In this document: piece after piece, positions 20,650 to 32,557 of the stretch | Position numbering within the stretch: the stretch's first letter is position 1 | How the letters are laid out: each line of letters begins with the position of its first letter | Assembly (NCBI GenBank): GCA_038373885.1 | Contig: JAWZYV010019464.1 | Span: 682,001-746,000, forward strand | Length of the DNA: 64,000 nt | Source: Cheiracanthium punctorium | Lineage: Eukaryota > Arthropoda > Arachnida > Araneae > Cheiracanthiidae | Direction of reading: 5' to 3' | The notes under the pieces: generated by a model | Seen by the model: only the letters and a program-made list of their open reading frames with translations | Databases searched by the model: none | Told to the model about the DNA's origin: nothing | Position numbers and translations under genes: made by a program

Positions 20650-22502
20650 TTTAAAATTTTATCTTATAAATAAAAATGAAATTCTGTTTGTTTGTTTGTT
20701 TGTTTGTTTGTGGATTTGATTCGTATACAAATCCACAAAAATGGACCTATCGGCCTGAAATTTAGCACAGATATGTAAAATAATATAGAATAAATCGTAG
20801 TCCACCCGTTCCCGGAATTTAAGAGATTTTTTATGCTCTTCACGCAAAAAGCTTTCCGTATTTGTAACCCCTGTAGTGAAAAAAGTGTGAAATAAGGATC
20901 GTGGTTGCCATGTGTGGCGATTTTGCCGAATAAAATGTTTTAAATTCTCAAAGTAAAAATAAAAGAATAATAATGATTTTTTTTTTGTTAGTTTATATTC
21001 GTAAGGTTATTTTTTTAAAATTATAATATCGTGTGCATGGGAAATCAGAGCAGGAATGTAATGCTTTACACGCAAAACAATAAGAATTGAAGATTTCCGA
21101 GGCTAATGTGTAAATTTTTTTAGTTTGGCGAAAAAATAAAATGGCTGAAATATGGATTTTGAGTAAGTGAGTTCTAGCGGTTTGCACAGTTTTCGGCTTG
21201 GCGCAATTTATTGACAGCTTAAAGAAATAGATTTTTGAAAACAAGTGGAAAGGTTTTATTAGAATACAGCGTTAAATTTTAATGATCCGTGAAGAAATAA
21301 TGCAGTTATTAAATTTGGTGTAAATTTGGTTCACCTAAGTCTTTTATGATGGAGAAGGTTTTTATGCTATCCGTTTTCCTTAACTTGCCACTTGGTGCCG
21401 CAGCACAACGTTGAATTTTATTCCGTTTAGCCGTTTGCTATGCGAATATCGTCCAACCAATTTCGATGAAATTTGGTACACGCGAATAGTAGAACACGGA
21501 GAATATTTTTCACTATCCATTTTGCTGTAACTTGCCGCTAAATGGCGCTGCAAAGAATCAACTTCTATACCGTTCGACTGATCGGCATAAAATTTTTTAT
21601 ACTTACACATTTGAGCACGAAGAATATATTCTAACTGCGTTCCTTTTGATGTTACTCACCACTAGATGACACTGCAATGCATTATTATTTTAACTCGCCA
21701 CTAGATGACGCTGCAGCAGGCCAAATTCTTGAACATTCAAACGGTCGCTATGAAAATCAGTATACATAGCTATTTGAACAATGAGAATATTTTGGCGTTA
21801 TCCATTTTGCTATAACTCGCCACTTGACGGCGCTGTAGCAAATCATTACTTTAATTAACTACTAGATGGCCCTGCAGTGTATCACTTCTTGACTGTGCAA
21901 ATGATCGTTATGAAAATTGGTATACATAGATAGTTGAACACGGTCGCTATGAAAATCAGTATGCATAGCTATTTGAACAATGAGAATATTTTGGCGTTAT
22001 CCATTTTGCTATAACTCGCCACTTGACGGCGCTGTAGCAAATCATTACTTTATTGAACCACTAGATGGCCCTGCAGTGTATCACTTCTTGACTGTGCAAA
22101 TAATCGCTATGAAAATAGGTATACATAGATATTTGAACACGGGGATGAGTTTGGCGCTATCCATTTTCCTATAACTTGCCACTCGATGTTGCATCCACAC
22201 ATGAACTTCAGGACTATTCAGCCGATCGTCATGAAAATCCCTATACATCGATATCTGAATGCGAAGAATATTTTCGCCGTATCCGTTTTGCTAAAACTCG
22301 CCACTAGGTTGCGCTACGCCGCATGGCCTTCTGCACCATACAAACGATTGCCTTGAAATTCGGTATGCATGATTATTGAACACGTTATAACGCGATATCC
22401 ACTTTGCTATATCTGTTTATTACAATGAATAGTAATCACCACAAATCATAATATCAAAAAGTCCATTCATTCACGTGCGAAGAACGGGTACTTCAGCTAG
22501 TA
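20650..22502 (+). mobile_element. TTTGTTTG-headed, CAGCTAGT-tailed interspersed element
   Basis: It begins with a TATAAATAAAAATGAAATTC head and a (TTTG)n run, then a CCACAAAAATGGACCTATCGG block. It ends ACGGGTACTTCAGCTAGTATT. A similar head (TATTATAAATGCGAAAG plus TTTGTTTG) and tail (GGGTAGCAGCTAGT) bracket 45670-47650. Such head/tail pairs are widespread in arthropod genomes. Class is uncertain (Helitron-related or retroposon). The tandem array 21340-22440 lies inside. Confidence 0.45.
21340..22440 (+). repeat. degenerate tandem array with TAGATGGCGCTG motif
   Basis: The recurrent block is TATCCATTTTGCTATAACT, CGCCACT followed by AGATGGCGCTGCAG, ATGAAAATCAGTATACATAG, and TTTGAACA..GAGAATATTTT. 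Units are irregular, about 140-200 bp. The 21750-21860 and 21949-22057 stretches are nearly identical with a period of 199 bp, indicating recent local duplication. Small plus-strand frames in it have no support. Confidence 0.65.
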
Positions 22503-24582
22503 TTAATTAAAAATATTTAAATTAACTTTGTAAATTCTCTAATTTAATGAATAATAAAGAAAATTTACTATGACGAAGATTAAAAATTTTTAATTTGATT
22601 GAATTTTTTACCGAATATTTATAGTAAAATTTACTGCCAATCAAATTTTACAGTAAGAATGAACCTTCTGTAGCTGGATCCCTCCCATGTAAAAGCCACA
22701 TCTACACCCGTGTGTACAGGCCTTAAATTTAATTTGTGTCTAAATAACATTATGGGGTTGACGCAAAAGCTTGACTGCCCCCCCTCCAAATTCATACTGT
22801 TTAATTATATTATATCCGGTTTAGAGGTGGAAACGAGCACATACATTAGTTAGTGGTGGTGCCAGTCAGATGTGCGCTTGCCTCTAAATTATTGAGGCGC
22901 AGTTTTTAAGAAATAACAAATTGTATTATCGAAAACAAATGAACTAAGAATTCAAAACACAATAACCATGTACAATCATTCATAAATGAACAAGTTGAAA
23001 CACATGCATTCACTCCGCTCGCTAACCTCCCCTCCGCGACTGGTTCATTTGGATTCACCTTTACTGGCAAATAGCCAATATTCAACGCTATACGCAAACA
23101 GATAATATCATCGTAGAAAATTTAGGTTTCTACAATTCTCTTAAGCTTACGTTATGAGGAATATGGTTGACATCGTTTGATATAAGACGTATTTAACACT
23201 GACGTTTTTTCTTTTGAGAATTCAAAAATTTAAGAGTTTTATTTCATTCCCAAACACGATGCATGGTCATTAACTATCGGTGGCGACTAGAAAACAAATT
23301 TTATCAGTTACCGTCCAGAGGAGAAAGTGTTATAAAATCATGGTCGCAAGGTAAAATCACGAAGTATGAGAAAATGTTTTATGTCGCTATAATCTTCATG
23401 TCTGGCAATTTTATTTGTTGTCTTCTGTCTCGAATGGCAATACGTAAACTTTTCTATTGAAAAACAAAATGGCGTCATGCAGGAAAAAAGTGATGTGCGT
23501 TCTGTGCGTTTTACGGGAAACAGAATCTCCGAAATCCGTTCAATCAGGCGTATCAATTAATTTAAGTGTTAATCAAACAAACCTTCGCCACCAGAAGAAT
23601 CAGTTGAAAGGGTTTACAAGCGTTTCGCAAATTTCATATAATGTGGTACGTCTGGAAGGAAATTGAGAGCCGATTTAATATTCTCCAAGTAACGAGTGAT
23701 ATTGATAAATAAAACAAAGAACCTTGTATTTACAGAAAATATATGAAACAGGTACAGGACGTACGAATCATACGCTTTTCAGTACTATTTTTAATGTATA
23801 TGTGGCAAAAACAATGTCCTTTATTTTAATTCTGACAATAACACCAGATTTTTTGAATGCTTTTATTAATAGTGCTCACACGGAAATAAGTATATTAAGA
23901 TTTAACCCATTACAGCCCGCCTTTTTTCAGCAGGTTATCCAATTTATGCTGATGCTGGCAGTGATCAATAAATTTCCGACATTTGTGTGGTAGTAGGACA
24001 AGAAGCTAAGTAATGAGTTACGATTTTTCAGACAACTACAAGCTACCATAGTTGGCACCAAAGTTAAAAATTTGGCGATAGAGTACGTCCAACTGCCAAA
24101 GCACATTAGACTTGTGATAAGCGAGCGTTGAATACAGCTGGAACTAATCAATGTTTACAAACCCTCTGAGCGTCCTTTAAAAGGGCAGAAAACGAGAATT
24201 TGTTGGAAATTCACTTGAAGGACAAGAAGGAGAATCCTAACTGTTGTATATCTTTAGGAGAGCGAAACAGTTAAACTTGGATTCAAATTTAAAGTAAGGA
24301 AAAAAATGATTTATTTACTTAGAAAACTTGGTATACAGTTTCGACACCGGTTTGATCGGGCAATTTTAACCGCATGAAAAAAAAAAAAATTAAATGAAGG
24401 CAACTTTAATTAAGAGAAAATCAGCTCTAAGTACTAGATCTTCATCTCTGAAAGTTGAAAAACAATATATGAATCACAAAAAATATACAGATTGTTGAAA
24501 TCAGTAATTATTAAGAAATTATTTAAATTAAGAATTTAAAGGCATTACACAGGAAATTAAAAATGAGTAAATCTAGAAATTA

Positions 24583-25983
24583 CACTCATTGCGATAAAAA
24601 TTGTCACACGAAGAGGTAATTGTGGGATCTCAATGAAACTTGGCATGACGGTACGAGTCAGGCAGATATGCAAATGATTAAAAATGAAACTTGATTGAGC
24701 ATTGCGTAATGCCACCAGAGGGAGTTGAACATCATTCTCCCTGGAGTATAAAACTGGTGAGAAAAACTTGCTGCCATGTAATTAATCTGTTTCTGAGAGG
24801 CGCTTTTTAAATACAGATGATGTTATGCCGTCATGGAGGACAATTTGAGCAGTTGTCAGAGTCCTAGGGGGGAAGAATCATCGGGATGATGGAAACTGGG
24901 TGGTCAGCTCGGCGAGTAGCCTGCCGCTTACGCTGCTCTGATTCTACTGTGAGGAGATGTTGGGACCAGTGAACAAGACAGAGGTTTTCTCACGAGGAGA
25001 TCAAGTTTAGGATGCCCTCGACAGACCAGTTGTCGAGAAGACCGTCACATCACACGACATGCACTGTCGCCAACTATTTCGTTGTCCGCCATCCAGACAC
25101 AGATAGCACCTTCACTACGGGTCCCTGTGTCTCTCTGTAGCTTCGCAAGGCGTCTGACTGAAGGACATCTGTTATCGCGGCTCCCGTTGCCTGTGCTGCC
25201 AACGACACCCAGACACCGTCGCTTCCGTTTTGAGTGGTGTTGCGTTCGAAGGGATTGGATTGCAGCCGAATGGAACCAGGTCGTCTTCAGCGACGAATCC
25301 AGATTCAATTTGGGCAGTGATGACAATCGTGTACGTCCGTGGAGCCCCCTTAGTAAACGTCTAAATCCTGTCTTTGCTTTAGAGTGGCACACCGCACCCA
25401 CAGTTGGTGTGATGGTATGGGCTGCAATCGCATACGACATACGATCACCCGTGATATTGATCCACGACACTGTGACAGCACAGCGGTACGTTCGTGACAT
25501 ATTGCAACCACATGTGCTGCCACTCCTGGCAGAGTTTCCAGGAGCTATTTTTCAACAGGACAACGCTAGGCCACACACAAGAACGGTGTAACGGGATTGC
25601 CTCGGCCACATTAGCACCTTTCCCTGGATTGCTCGATCCCCAGATTTGTCCCCAGTCGAGCATATCTGGGATCACTTGGGACAAGTTTGACAGCCTACCA
25701 GTTTGGTCGAATTAGAGGCGCGGTTACAGCCGCTGTGGAACGAAATGCCTCAGGACATTATACAGGACTTGAATGCCTCAGTAATCACATCATGAATTCA
25801 CGCCAGAGGTGGCCCAACAGGGTACTAAAACCACCTTTCTTTTGTGGTTTTTCCTGACATAAATGATCAGTTTACTTTAATTTTGTAATCACTTACTTAT
25901 ATCGACCATGGAGCTGCGTAAGCAAAATGTCTTTTTATTTTAACAACACTTTCTTGGTGCGCTAATTTTTATGGCAATGAGTG
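24583..25983 (+). mobile_element. degenerate Tc1-type transposon A, copy in duplicate 1
   Basis: TA CACTCATTGCGATAAAAATT ... AATTTTTATGGCAATGAGTG TA. Ends are inverted over about 22 bp, and TA flanks both sides (24581-24582, 25984-25985). It occupies the same place in both duplicates, so it predates the duplication. It is distinct from Tc1 transposon B, whose ends differ. Confidence 0.8.
24833..25795 (+). pseudogene. Tc1 transposase pseudogene, duplicate 1
   Basis: Encodes a recognisable but broken DDE transposase. The N-terminal helix-turn-helix is visible (GWSARRVACRLRCSDSTVRR), preceded by a stop in frame, followed by frameshifts. The central frame from 25082 carries the first catalytic Asp (FSDESRF), VGVMVW, and the second Asp (QQDNARPH). 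A TAA at 25589 follows, after which the same frame continues to SPDLSPVEHIW with the catalytic Glu retained, a TGA, and a C-terminal NEMPQDIIQDL segment. Asp-to-Glu spacing is 32 rather than the family's usual 34. Not functional. Confidence 0.8.
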
Positions 25984-26504
25984 TATTTTAATTCTGAAGA
26001 ACACACAATGGAAAAAACTATGCAACTCCGTTCTCTAACTAGCTTTACACAGATGAAAATCGATTAACTATTTATTTTTATTTTCCTTTCCATGTTTTGA
26101 ATTACAAGAAACACCCCAGGCCATCTTGAGATGAAAGTTATTTATTCTTCAAATTAAGCGAAACAATTTTATTAGTTATTAAAAGAAACAGTCTTTTTTC
26201 TAGACTTGCAACAATCTTCTTTCCTTGATTAAAATTTATTATTTAAAAGGTCATCATAAATACTTGATGATTTTTTTTTTCTCCTGCGCTTGCATCGATT
26301 GAACCTCGGAATTTTGTTACAGAAAATCTTGTATTAGAAATTTTTCGGAACATTTAATTTGGAATTAACTGGAGGAATGCATATTTTAATATTTATTGTA
26401 GAATCAATGTATGAGAGCTGATTATACCTGCGCTGATAAGTCCATGCAAAATTTAAAAAAATTCATTAAAAATGAAGAACTAATGATAGAAATTTGCGTC
26501 TTGC

Positions 26505-26890
26505 AAAAATAGGATTAGAGGGAGATATTATTTTCTCTTATAAAAATTTTTAGTTGAAAAAGTCACCGATAGATGGCGCTGACACACGTTTTTAAAGTTT
26601 TCGGAAAAATGAAAAGAAACCACTTATCACTTTCTAATCGTATTCATATAGACATCAGTTTTTAAGTCATTCATTATTTGTTCATTTTAAATGAATTGTT
26701 GAAATTTTCGCAAACTTTTTACATGAATAGGACTAAGAATGATCCGATATATTTCTACATATATTTTTTTTTTTACAGGAAACTTGTTTTACATTACGTA
26801 TATCAGCGCCATCTATCGTGACATTTTGAACTACAACTTTTTTTTATCATAAAAAAAAATCTGGTCACCTTTTAATCCTGTTCCCCAATT
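26505..26890. mobile_element. AGATGGCG inverted-repeat element in duplicate 1 (uninterrupted)
   Basis: The left end AATAGGATTAGAGGGAGAT and a CCGATAGATGGCGCTGA block are matched in inverse by TCAGCGCCATCTATCGTG and ATCTGGTCACCTTTTAATCC at the right. TA at 26850-26851, in TATCATAAAAAAAAATCTGG, is the empty target of the Tc1 B insertion seen in duplicate 2. Confidence 0.6.
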
Positions 26891-27344
26891 TTTTAAAAAA
26901 ATAATTATTTGCATTTTTAAATGATTGCATAAAGTATGCAAGAACTTTTGGCGCACCAGTATGCTTAACTAACTAATGCACGGGGACATGATATGCCTAC
27001 ATGTTCACATTCACTTTTGAAAGTTGTGTTCCGAATTAAACTGCCAAGGTTTAAATGCTCGGATTAATCATCAGATGGATGTTTACTAAAGCTATACAAA
27101 TATTCAGTTGCGTAACGTCCTGATTCAGGCCGCCACCAGGGTGCGTTGATTACGGCAGTTTCTTTATTATTGTAATTATTTTTTTCGCAGGTTTAGATCT
27201 AAAAAGAATGCACGCATTTCATCGCTCGCGGTTCTATCCAAATAATATGGATACGCACATGCGCACTACGAACGTTTTCTCAGTTAATCACAACGAAATA
27301 TGCTTATATCGGCAAAACGGGTGACGTTTTCTGAGTTACTATTT

Positions 27345-27735
27345 CGTAAATAGATTGTATGCTCTATACTAGTCAGTGCTCTTACTGTACAGTTACTGTT
27401 GTCCAAAGCTCTTAACTGTACTAGTTTCTTTACGCAAATAGATTGTATGCTCAGTAATAGCAACGCCCCCTAGAGAGGAAAGCCGCGGCGCTTACTTGTG
27501 ACGTCACACCGAGTAGGTAAAGCAAAGCTTTTCCATTGGGCTTCTCCTCTCTCCGCGGATTTCCTCTCTAGGGGGCGTTGGTAATAGTCAGTTCTCTCTC
27601 TTACTGCACAGTTGCTGTTGTCCACAGCTCTTAACTATTCCTTTCTTTACGCAAATAGATTGTATACTCAGTAATAGTCAGTGCTCTTACTGCTCAGTTG
27701 CTGTTGTCCATAGTTCTTAACTGCACTACGTTCTG
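27345..27735 (+). repeat. short tandem array (about 95-bp units) interrupted by a MITE, duplicate 1
   Basis: Three units share AAATAGATTGTATGCTC, AGTCAGTGCTCTTACTG and CAGTTGCTGTTGTCC, then AGTTCTTAACTGCACTA. The second unit is split by the GC-rich inverted-repeat element at 27461-27580. Confidence 0.7.
27461..27580. mobile_element. CAACGCCCCC inverted-repeat element, collapsed form
   Basis: Ends CAACGCCCCCTAGAGAGGAA and TTCCTCTCTAGGGGGCGTTG are perfect inverses, flanked by an exact 7-bp duplication GTAATAG (27454-27460, 27581-27587). The left arm is complete through GTGACGTCAC. The right arm keeps only its outer 25 bases or so, joined at TCTCCGCGGATT. The same site in duplicate 2 carries the full 190-bp palindrome. 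Confidence 0.75.
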
Positions 27736-30317
27736 CTGACAAAATCTTCAACTTTCATAGTAAAAATTATACTTTCTCTTACATGGAGAAAAGGCCACGT
27801 GGAGAAAATAAATTAAGGAAATCGTTTTCATTTGAATTTTAATATAAAGTGATTGATCATAAACTTAATGATACCATATGTGTAACAGCATTTTATGAGG
27901 ATTGGTTGACTGTAGGAAAAGTATCATAAAACGAAGCATTTTTTTTCCTTTAAAAGGATGCAAAAGCACATTATTGAAAGTATTTTAATAAAATTTTAGT
28001 TATATTTGTCTTACATAGATTGAAAATATAGCCTTACTTTTAAATTTTGCCAAAAATACTTTTCACACACTCACAGTTTTATACTTAACATTATAAAATT
28101 AGGTGTACCTAAGAAATTTTTTTAAAAATTCATTCTCAGAAAATGCGTGCTTTAAATTTTTTTTTGTTTGAACTTAAAGTTCTTTTTGAGCAAATCTTAT
28201 TAAGAGTAATTAATAATTAATAATTACTGAAAGGAAACCAAAAAAATTTCACTGGTAAGTTTTTACCACACGTGCTCCTACACAAGAAAGATCTATTCAA
28301 TTTCTTGAGTTGAATTTGGTAAATAATTGATTAGTTTAATTTATAAATACGTATTATTGAGGAATTGAGTGAATTTACTATGACGAAGATTAAAATTTTT
28401 TAATTTGATTGAATTTTTTACCGAATATTTATAGTAAAATTTACTGCCAATCAAATTTTACAGTAAGAATGAACCTTCTGTAGCTTGATCCCTCCCATGT
28501 AAAAGCCACATCTACACCCGTGTGTACAGGCCTTAAATTTAATTTGCGTCTTATGGGGTTGACGCAAAAGCTTGACTGCCCCCCCTCCAAATTCATACTG
28601 TTTAATTATATTATATCCGGTTTAGAGGTGGAAACGAGCACGTACATTAGTTAGTGGTGGTGCCAGTCAGATGTGTGCTTGCCTCTAAATTATTGAGGCG
28701 CAGTTTTTAAGAAATAACAAATTGTATTATCAAAAACAAATGAACTAAGAATTCAAAACACAATAACCATGTACAATCATTCAGAAATGAACAAGTTGAA
28801 ACACATGCATTCACTCCGCTCGCTAACCTCCACTCCTCGACTGGTTCATTTGGATTCACCTTTACTGGCAAATAGCCAATATTCAACGCTATACGCAAAC
28901 AGATAATATCATCGTAGAAAATTTAGGTTTCTACAATTCTCTTAAGCTTACGTTATGAGGAATATGGTTGACATCGTTTGATATAAGACGTATTTAACAC
29001 TGACGTTTTTTCTTTTGAGAATTCAAAAATTTAAGAGTTTTATTTCATTCCCAAACACGATGCATGCTCATTAGCTATCGGTGGCGACTAGAAAACAAAT
29101 TTTATCAGTTACCGTCCAGAGGAGAAAGTGTTATAAAATCACGAAGTATGAGAAAATGTTTTATGTCGCTATAATCTTCATGTCTGGCAATTTTATTTGT
29201 TGTCTTCTGTCTCGAATGGCAATACGTAAACTTTTCAATCGAAAAACAAAATGGCGTGATGCGTGCGTTCTGTGCGTTTTACGGGAAACAGAATCTCCGA
29301 AATCCGTTCAATCAGGCGTATCAGTTAATTTAAGTGTTAATCAAACAAACCTTCGCCACCAGAAGAATCAGTTGAAAGGGTTTACAAGCGTTTCGCAAAT
29401 TTCATATAATGTGGTACGTCTGGAAGGAAATTGACAGCCGATTTAATATCCTCCAAGTAACGAGTGATGTTGATAAATAAAACAAAGAACCTTGTATTTA
29501 CAGAAAATATATGAAACAGGTACAGGACGTACGAATCATACGCTTTTCAGTACTATTTTTAATGTATATGTGGTAAAAACAATGTCCTTTATTTTAATTC
29601 TGACAATAACACCAGATTTTTTGAATGCTTTTATTAATAGTGCTCACACGGAAGTAAGTATATTAAGATTTAACCCATTACAGCCCGTCTTTTTTCAGCA
29701 GGTTCTCCAATTTATGCTGATGCTGGCAGTGATCAATAAATTTCCGACATTTGTGTGGTAGTAGAACAAGAAGCTAAGTAATGAGTTACGATTTTTCAGA
29801 AAACTACAAGCTACCATACTTCACACCAAAGTTAAAAATTTGGCGATAGAGTACGCCCAACGGATACAGTACAATAGACTTGTGATAAGCGAGCGTTGAA
29901 TACAGCTGTAACTAATCAATGTTTGCTAAGCTTCTGAGCTTTCTTTAAAAGGGAAGGAAACGTAAATTTGTTTGAAATTCACTCCACTGTTCTGTATCTT
30001 TAGGAGAGCGAACCAATTAAACCTGGATTCAAATTTAAAGTAAGGAAAAGATGATTGATTTGCTTGGAAAACTTTGTGTACAGTTTCAACACCGGTTTAA
30101 TCGGGCAATTTTAACCGCATGCAAAACAATTTTAGAAAAATACAACTTGAATTAAGAAAAAATCAGCTCTAAGTACTAGATCTTCATGCCTGAAAGTTGA
30201 AAAACGATGTATAAATCATAAAAATTATACAGATTGTTGAAATCAGTAATTATTAAGAAATTATTTAAATTTAAAGGCATTACACAGGAAATTAAAAATC
30301 AGTAAATCTAGACATTA

Positions 30318-31692
30318 ACTCATTGCGTTAAAAATTGTCACGCCAAGAAGAAATTGTGGGATCTCAACGAAACATGGCATGACGGTACGAGTCAGGCAGA
30401 TATGCAAATGATTAAAAATGAAACTTGATTGAGCATTGCGTAATGCCACCAGAGGGAGTTGAACTTCATTGTTCTTGGAGTATAAAACTGCAGAAAAGCT
30501 TGTTGTCATGTAATTAATCTGTTGTTGAGAGACGCTTTTTAAATAAAGTTGACGTTACGCCGTCATCGAGGACAATTTGAGCAGTTGTCAGAGAAGGGAA
30601 GAATCATCGGGATGATGGAAGCTGGGTGGTCAGCTCGTCGAGTAGCCTACCACGTGCGCTGTTCTGATTCTACTATGAGGAGGTGTTGGGACCACTGAAC
30701 AAGAGAGAGGTTACTTACAAGGAGATCAGGCTCCTCGACAGACCAGTAGTCGAGAAGACCGTCACATAATACGACATGCCAACTGTTTCGTTGTCCGCCA
30801 TCCAGACACAGAGAGCACCTTCACTACGGGTCCCTGTGTCTCTCCGTAGCATCGCAAGGTATCTGACTGAAGGACATCTGTTATCGCGGCTCCCGTTGCC
30901 TGTGCTGCCAACGACACCCAGACACCGTCGCTTCCGTTTTGAGTGGTGTTGCGCTCGAAGGGATTGGATTGCAGCCAAATGGAACCAGGTCGTCTTCAGC
31001 GACGAATCCAGATTCAATTTGGGCAGTGATGACAATCGTGTACGTCCGTGGAGGCCCCTTGGTAAACGTCTAAATCCTGTCTTTGCTTTACAGTGGCACA
31101 CCGCCCCCACAGTTGGTGTGATGGTATGGGGTGCAATCGCATACGACATACGGTCACCCGTAATATTGATCCACGACACTGTGAAAGCACAGCGGTACGT
31201 TCGCGACATATTGACATCACATGTGCTGCCACTCCTGGCAGAGTTTCCAGGAGCTATTTTTCAACAGGACAACGCTAGGCCACACACAAGAACGGTGTAA
31301 CGGGATTGCCTCGGCCACATTAGCACCCTTCCCTGGACTGCTCGATCCCCAGATTTGTCCCCAGTCGTGCATATCTGGGATCACTTGGGACAAGTTTGAC
31401 AGCCTACCAGTTTGGTCGAATTAGAAGCGCGGTTACAGCCGCTGTGGAACGAAATGCCTCAGGACATTATACAGGACTTGAATGCCTCAGTAATCACATC
31501 ATGAATTCACGCCAGAGGTGGCCCAACAGGGTACTAAAACCGCCTTTCTTTTGTGGTTTTTCCTGACATAAATGATCAGTTTACTTTAATTTTGTAATCA
31601 CTTACTTATATCGACCATGGAGCTGCGTAAGCAAAATGTCTTTTTATTTTAACAACACTTTCTTGGTGCGCTAATTTTTATGGCAATGAGTG
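30318..31692 (+). mobile_element. degenerate Tc1-type transposon A, copy in duplicate 2
   Basis: Same element and position as 24583-25983, with TA before ACTCATTGCG (the initial C is lost) and CAATGAGTG TA at the right. It contains independent small deletions upstream of the transposase remnant. Confidence 0.8.
30563..31504 (+). pseudogene. Tc1 transposase pseudogene, duplicate 2
   Basis: Sister of the duplicate 1 pseudogene, sharing the TAA after the second catalytic Asp and the TGA near the C-terminus, so those breaks predate the duplication. The main frame runs 30776-31300 with FSDESRF and QQDNARPH. Here the catalytic Glu codon GAG has become GTG (SPDLSPVVHIW), a change not present in copy 1. 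Not functional. Confidence 0.8.
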
Positions 31693-32557
31693 TATTTTAA
31701 TTCTGAAGAACACACAATGGAAAAAACTATGCAACTCCGTTCTCTAACTAGCTTTACACAGATGAAAATCGATTAACTATTTATTTTTATTTTCCTTTTC
31801 ATGTTTTGAATTACAAGAAACACCCCAGGCCATCTTGAGATGAAAGTTATTTATTCTTCAAATTAAGCGAAACAATTTTATTAGTTATTAAAAGAAACAG
31901 TCTTTTTTCTAGACTTGCAACAATCTTCTTTCCTTGATTAAAATTTATTATTTAAAAGGTCATCATAAATACTTGATGATTTTTTTTTCTCCTGCGCTTG
32001 CATCGATTGAACCTCGGAATTTTGTTACAGAAAATCTTGTATTAGAAATTTTTCGGAACATTTAATTTGGAATTAACTGGAGGAATGCATATTTTAATAT
32101 TTATTGTAGAATCAATGTATGAGAGCTGATTAGACCTGCGCTGATAAGTCCACGAAAAATTAAAAAAATTCATTAAAAATGAAGAACTAATGATAGAAAT
32201 TTGCGTCTTGCAAAAATAGGATTAGAGGGAGATGGTATTTTCTTAAAAAAATTTTTAGTTGAAAAAGTCACCGATAGATGGCGCTGACACACGTTTTTAA
32301 AGTTTTCGGAAAAATGAAAAGAAACCACTTATCACTTTCTAATCGTATTCATACAGACATCAGTTTTTAAGTCATTCATTATTTGTTCATTTTAAATGAA
32401 TTGTTGAAATTTTCGCAAACTTTTTACATGAATAGGACTAAGAATGATCCGATATATTTGTACATATATTTTTTTTTTAACAGGAAACTTGTTTTACATT
32501 ACGTATATCAGCGCCATCTATCGTGACATTTTGAACTACAACTTTTTTTTTATCATA

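Larger units (their letters stand above)
22562..28366 (+). repeat. direct tandem duplication, copy 1 (about 5.8 kb)
   Basis: From AATTTACTATGACGAAG to TATTATTGAGGAATT the sequence is repeated immediately at 28372-35550 in the same orientation, colinear throughout. By eye the copies are well over 90 percent identical, with small indels (for example about 30 bp near 24210 missing in copy 2). Copy 1 lacks the Tc1 insertion of copy 2 and holds a shortened version of its palindrome. Confidence 0.9.

Noticed and set aside
21340..22440. CRISPR-like array
   Set aside because: Units are long, irregular and diverged, without regular short repeats and unique spacers. The context is eukaryotic repeat DNA.
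23724..23993. 89-codon frame conserved between duplicates (also at 29492-29761)
   Set aside because: The copies are recent duplicates, so conservation is expected. Several of the few differences change amino acids, there is no recognisable motif, and no start or splice context is visible.
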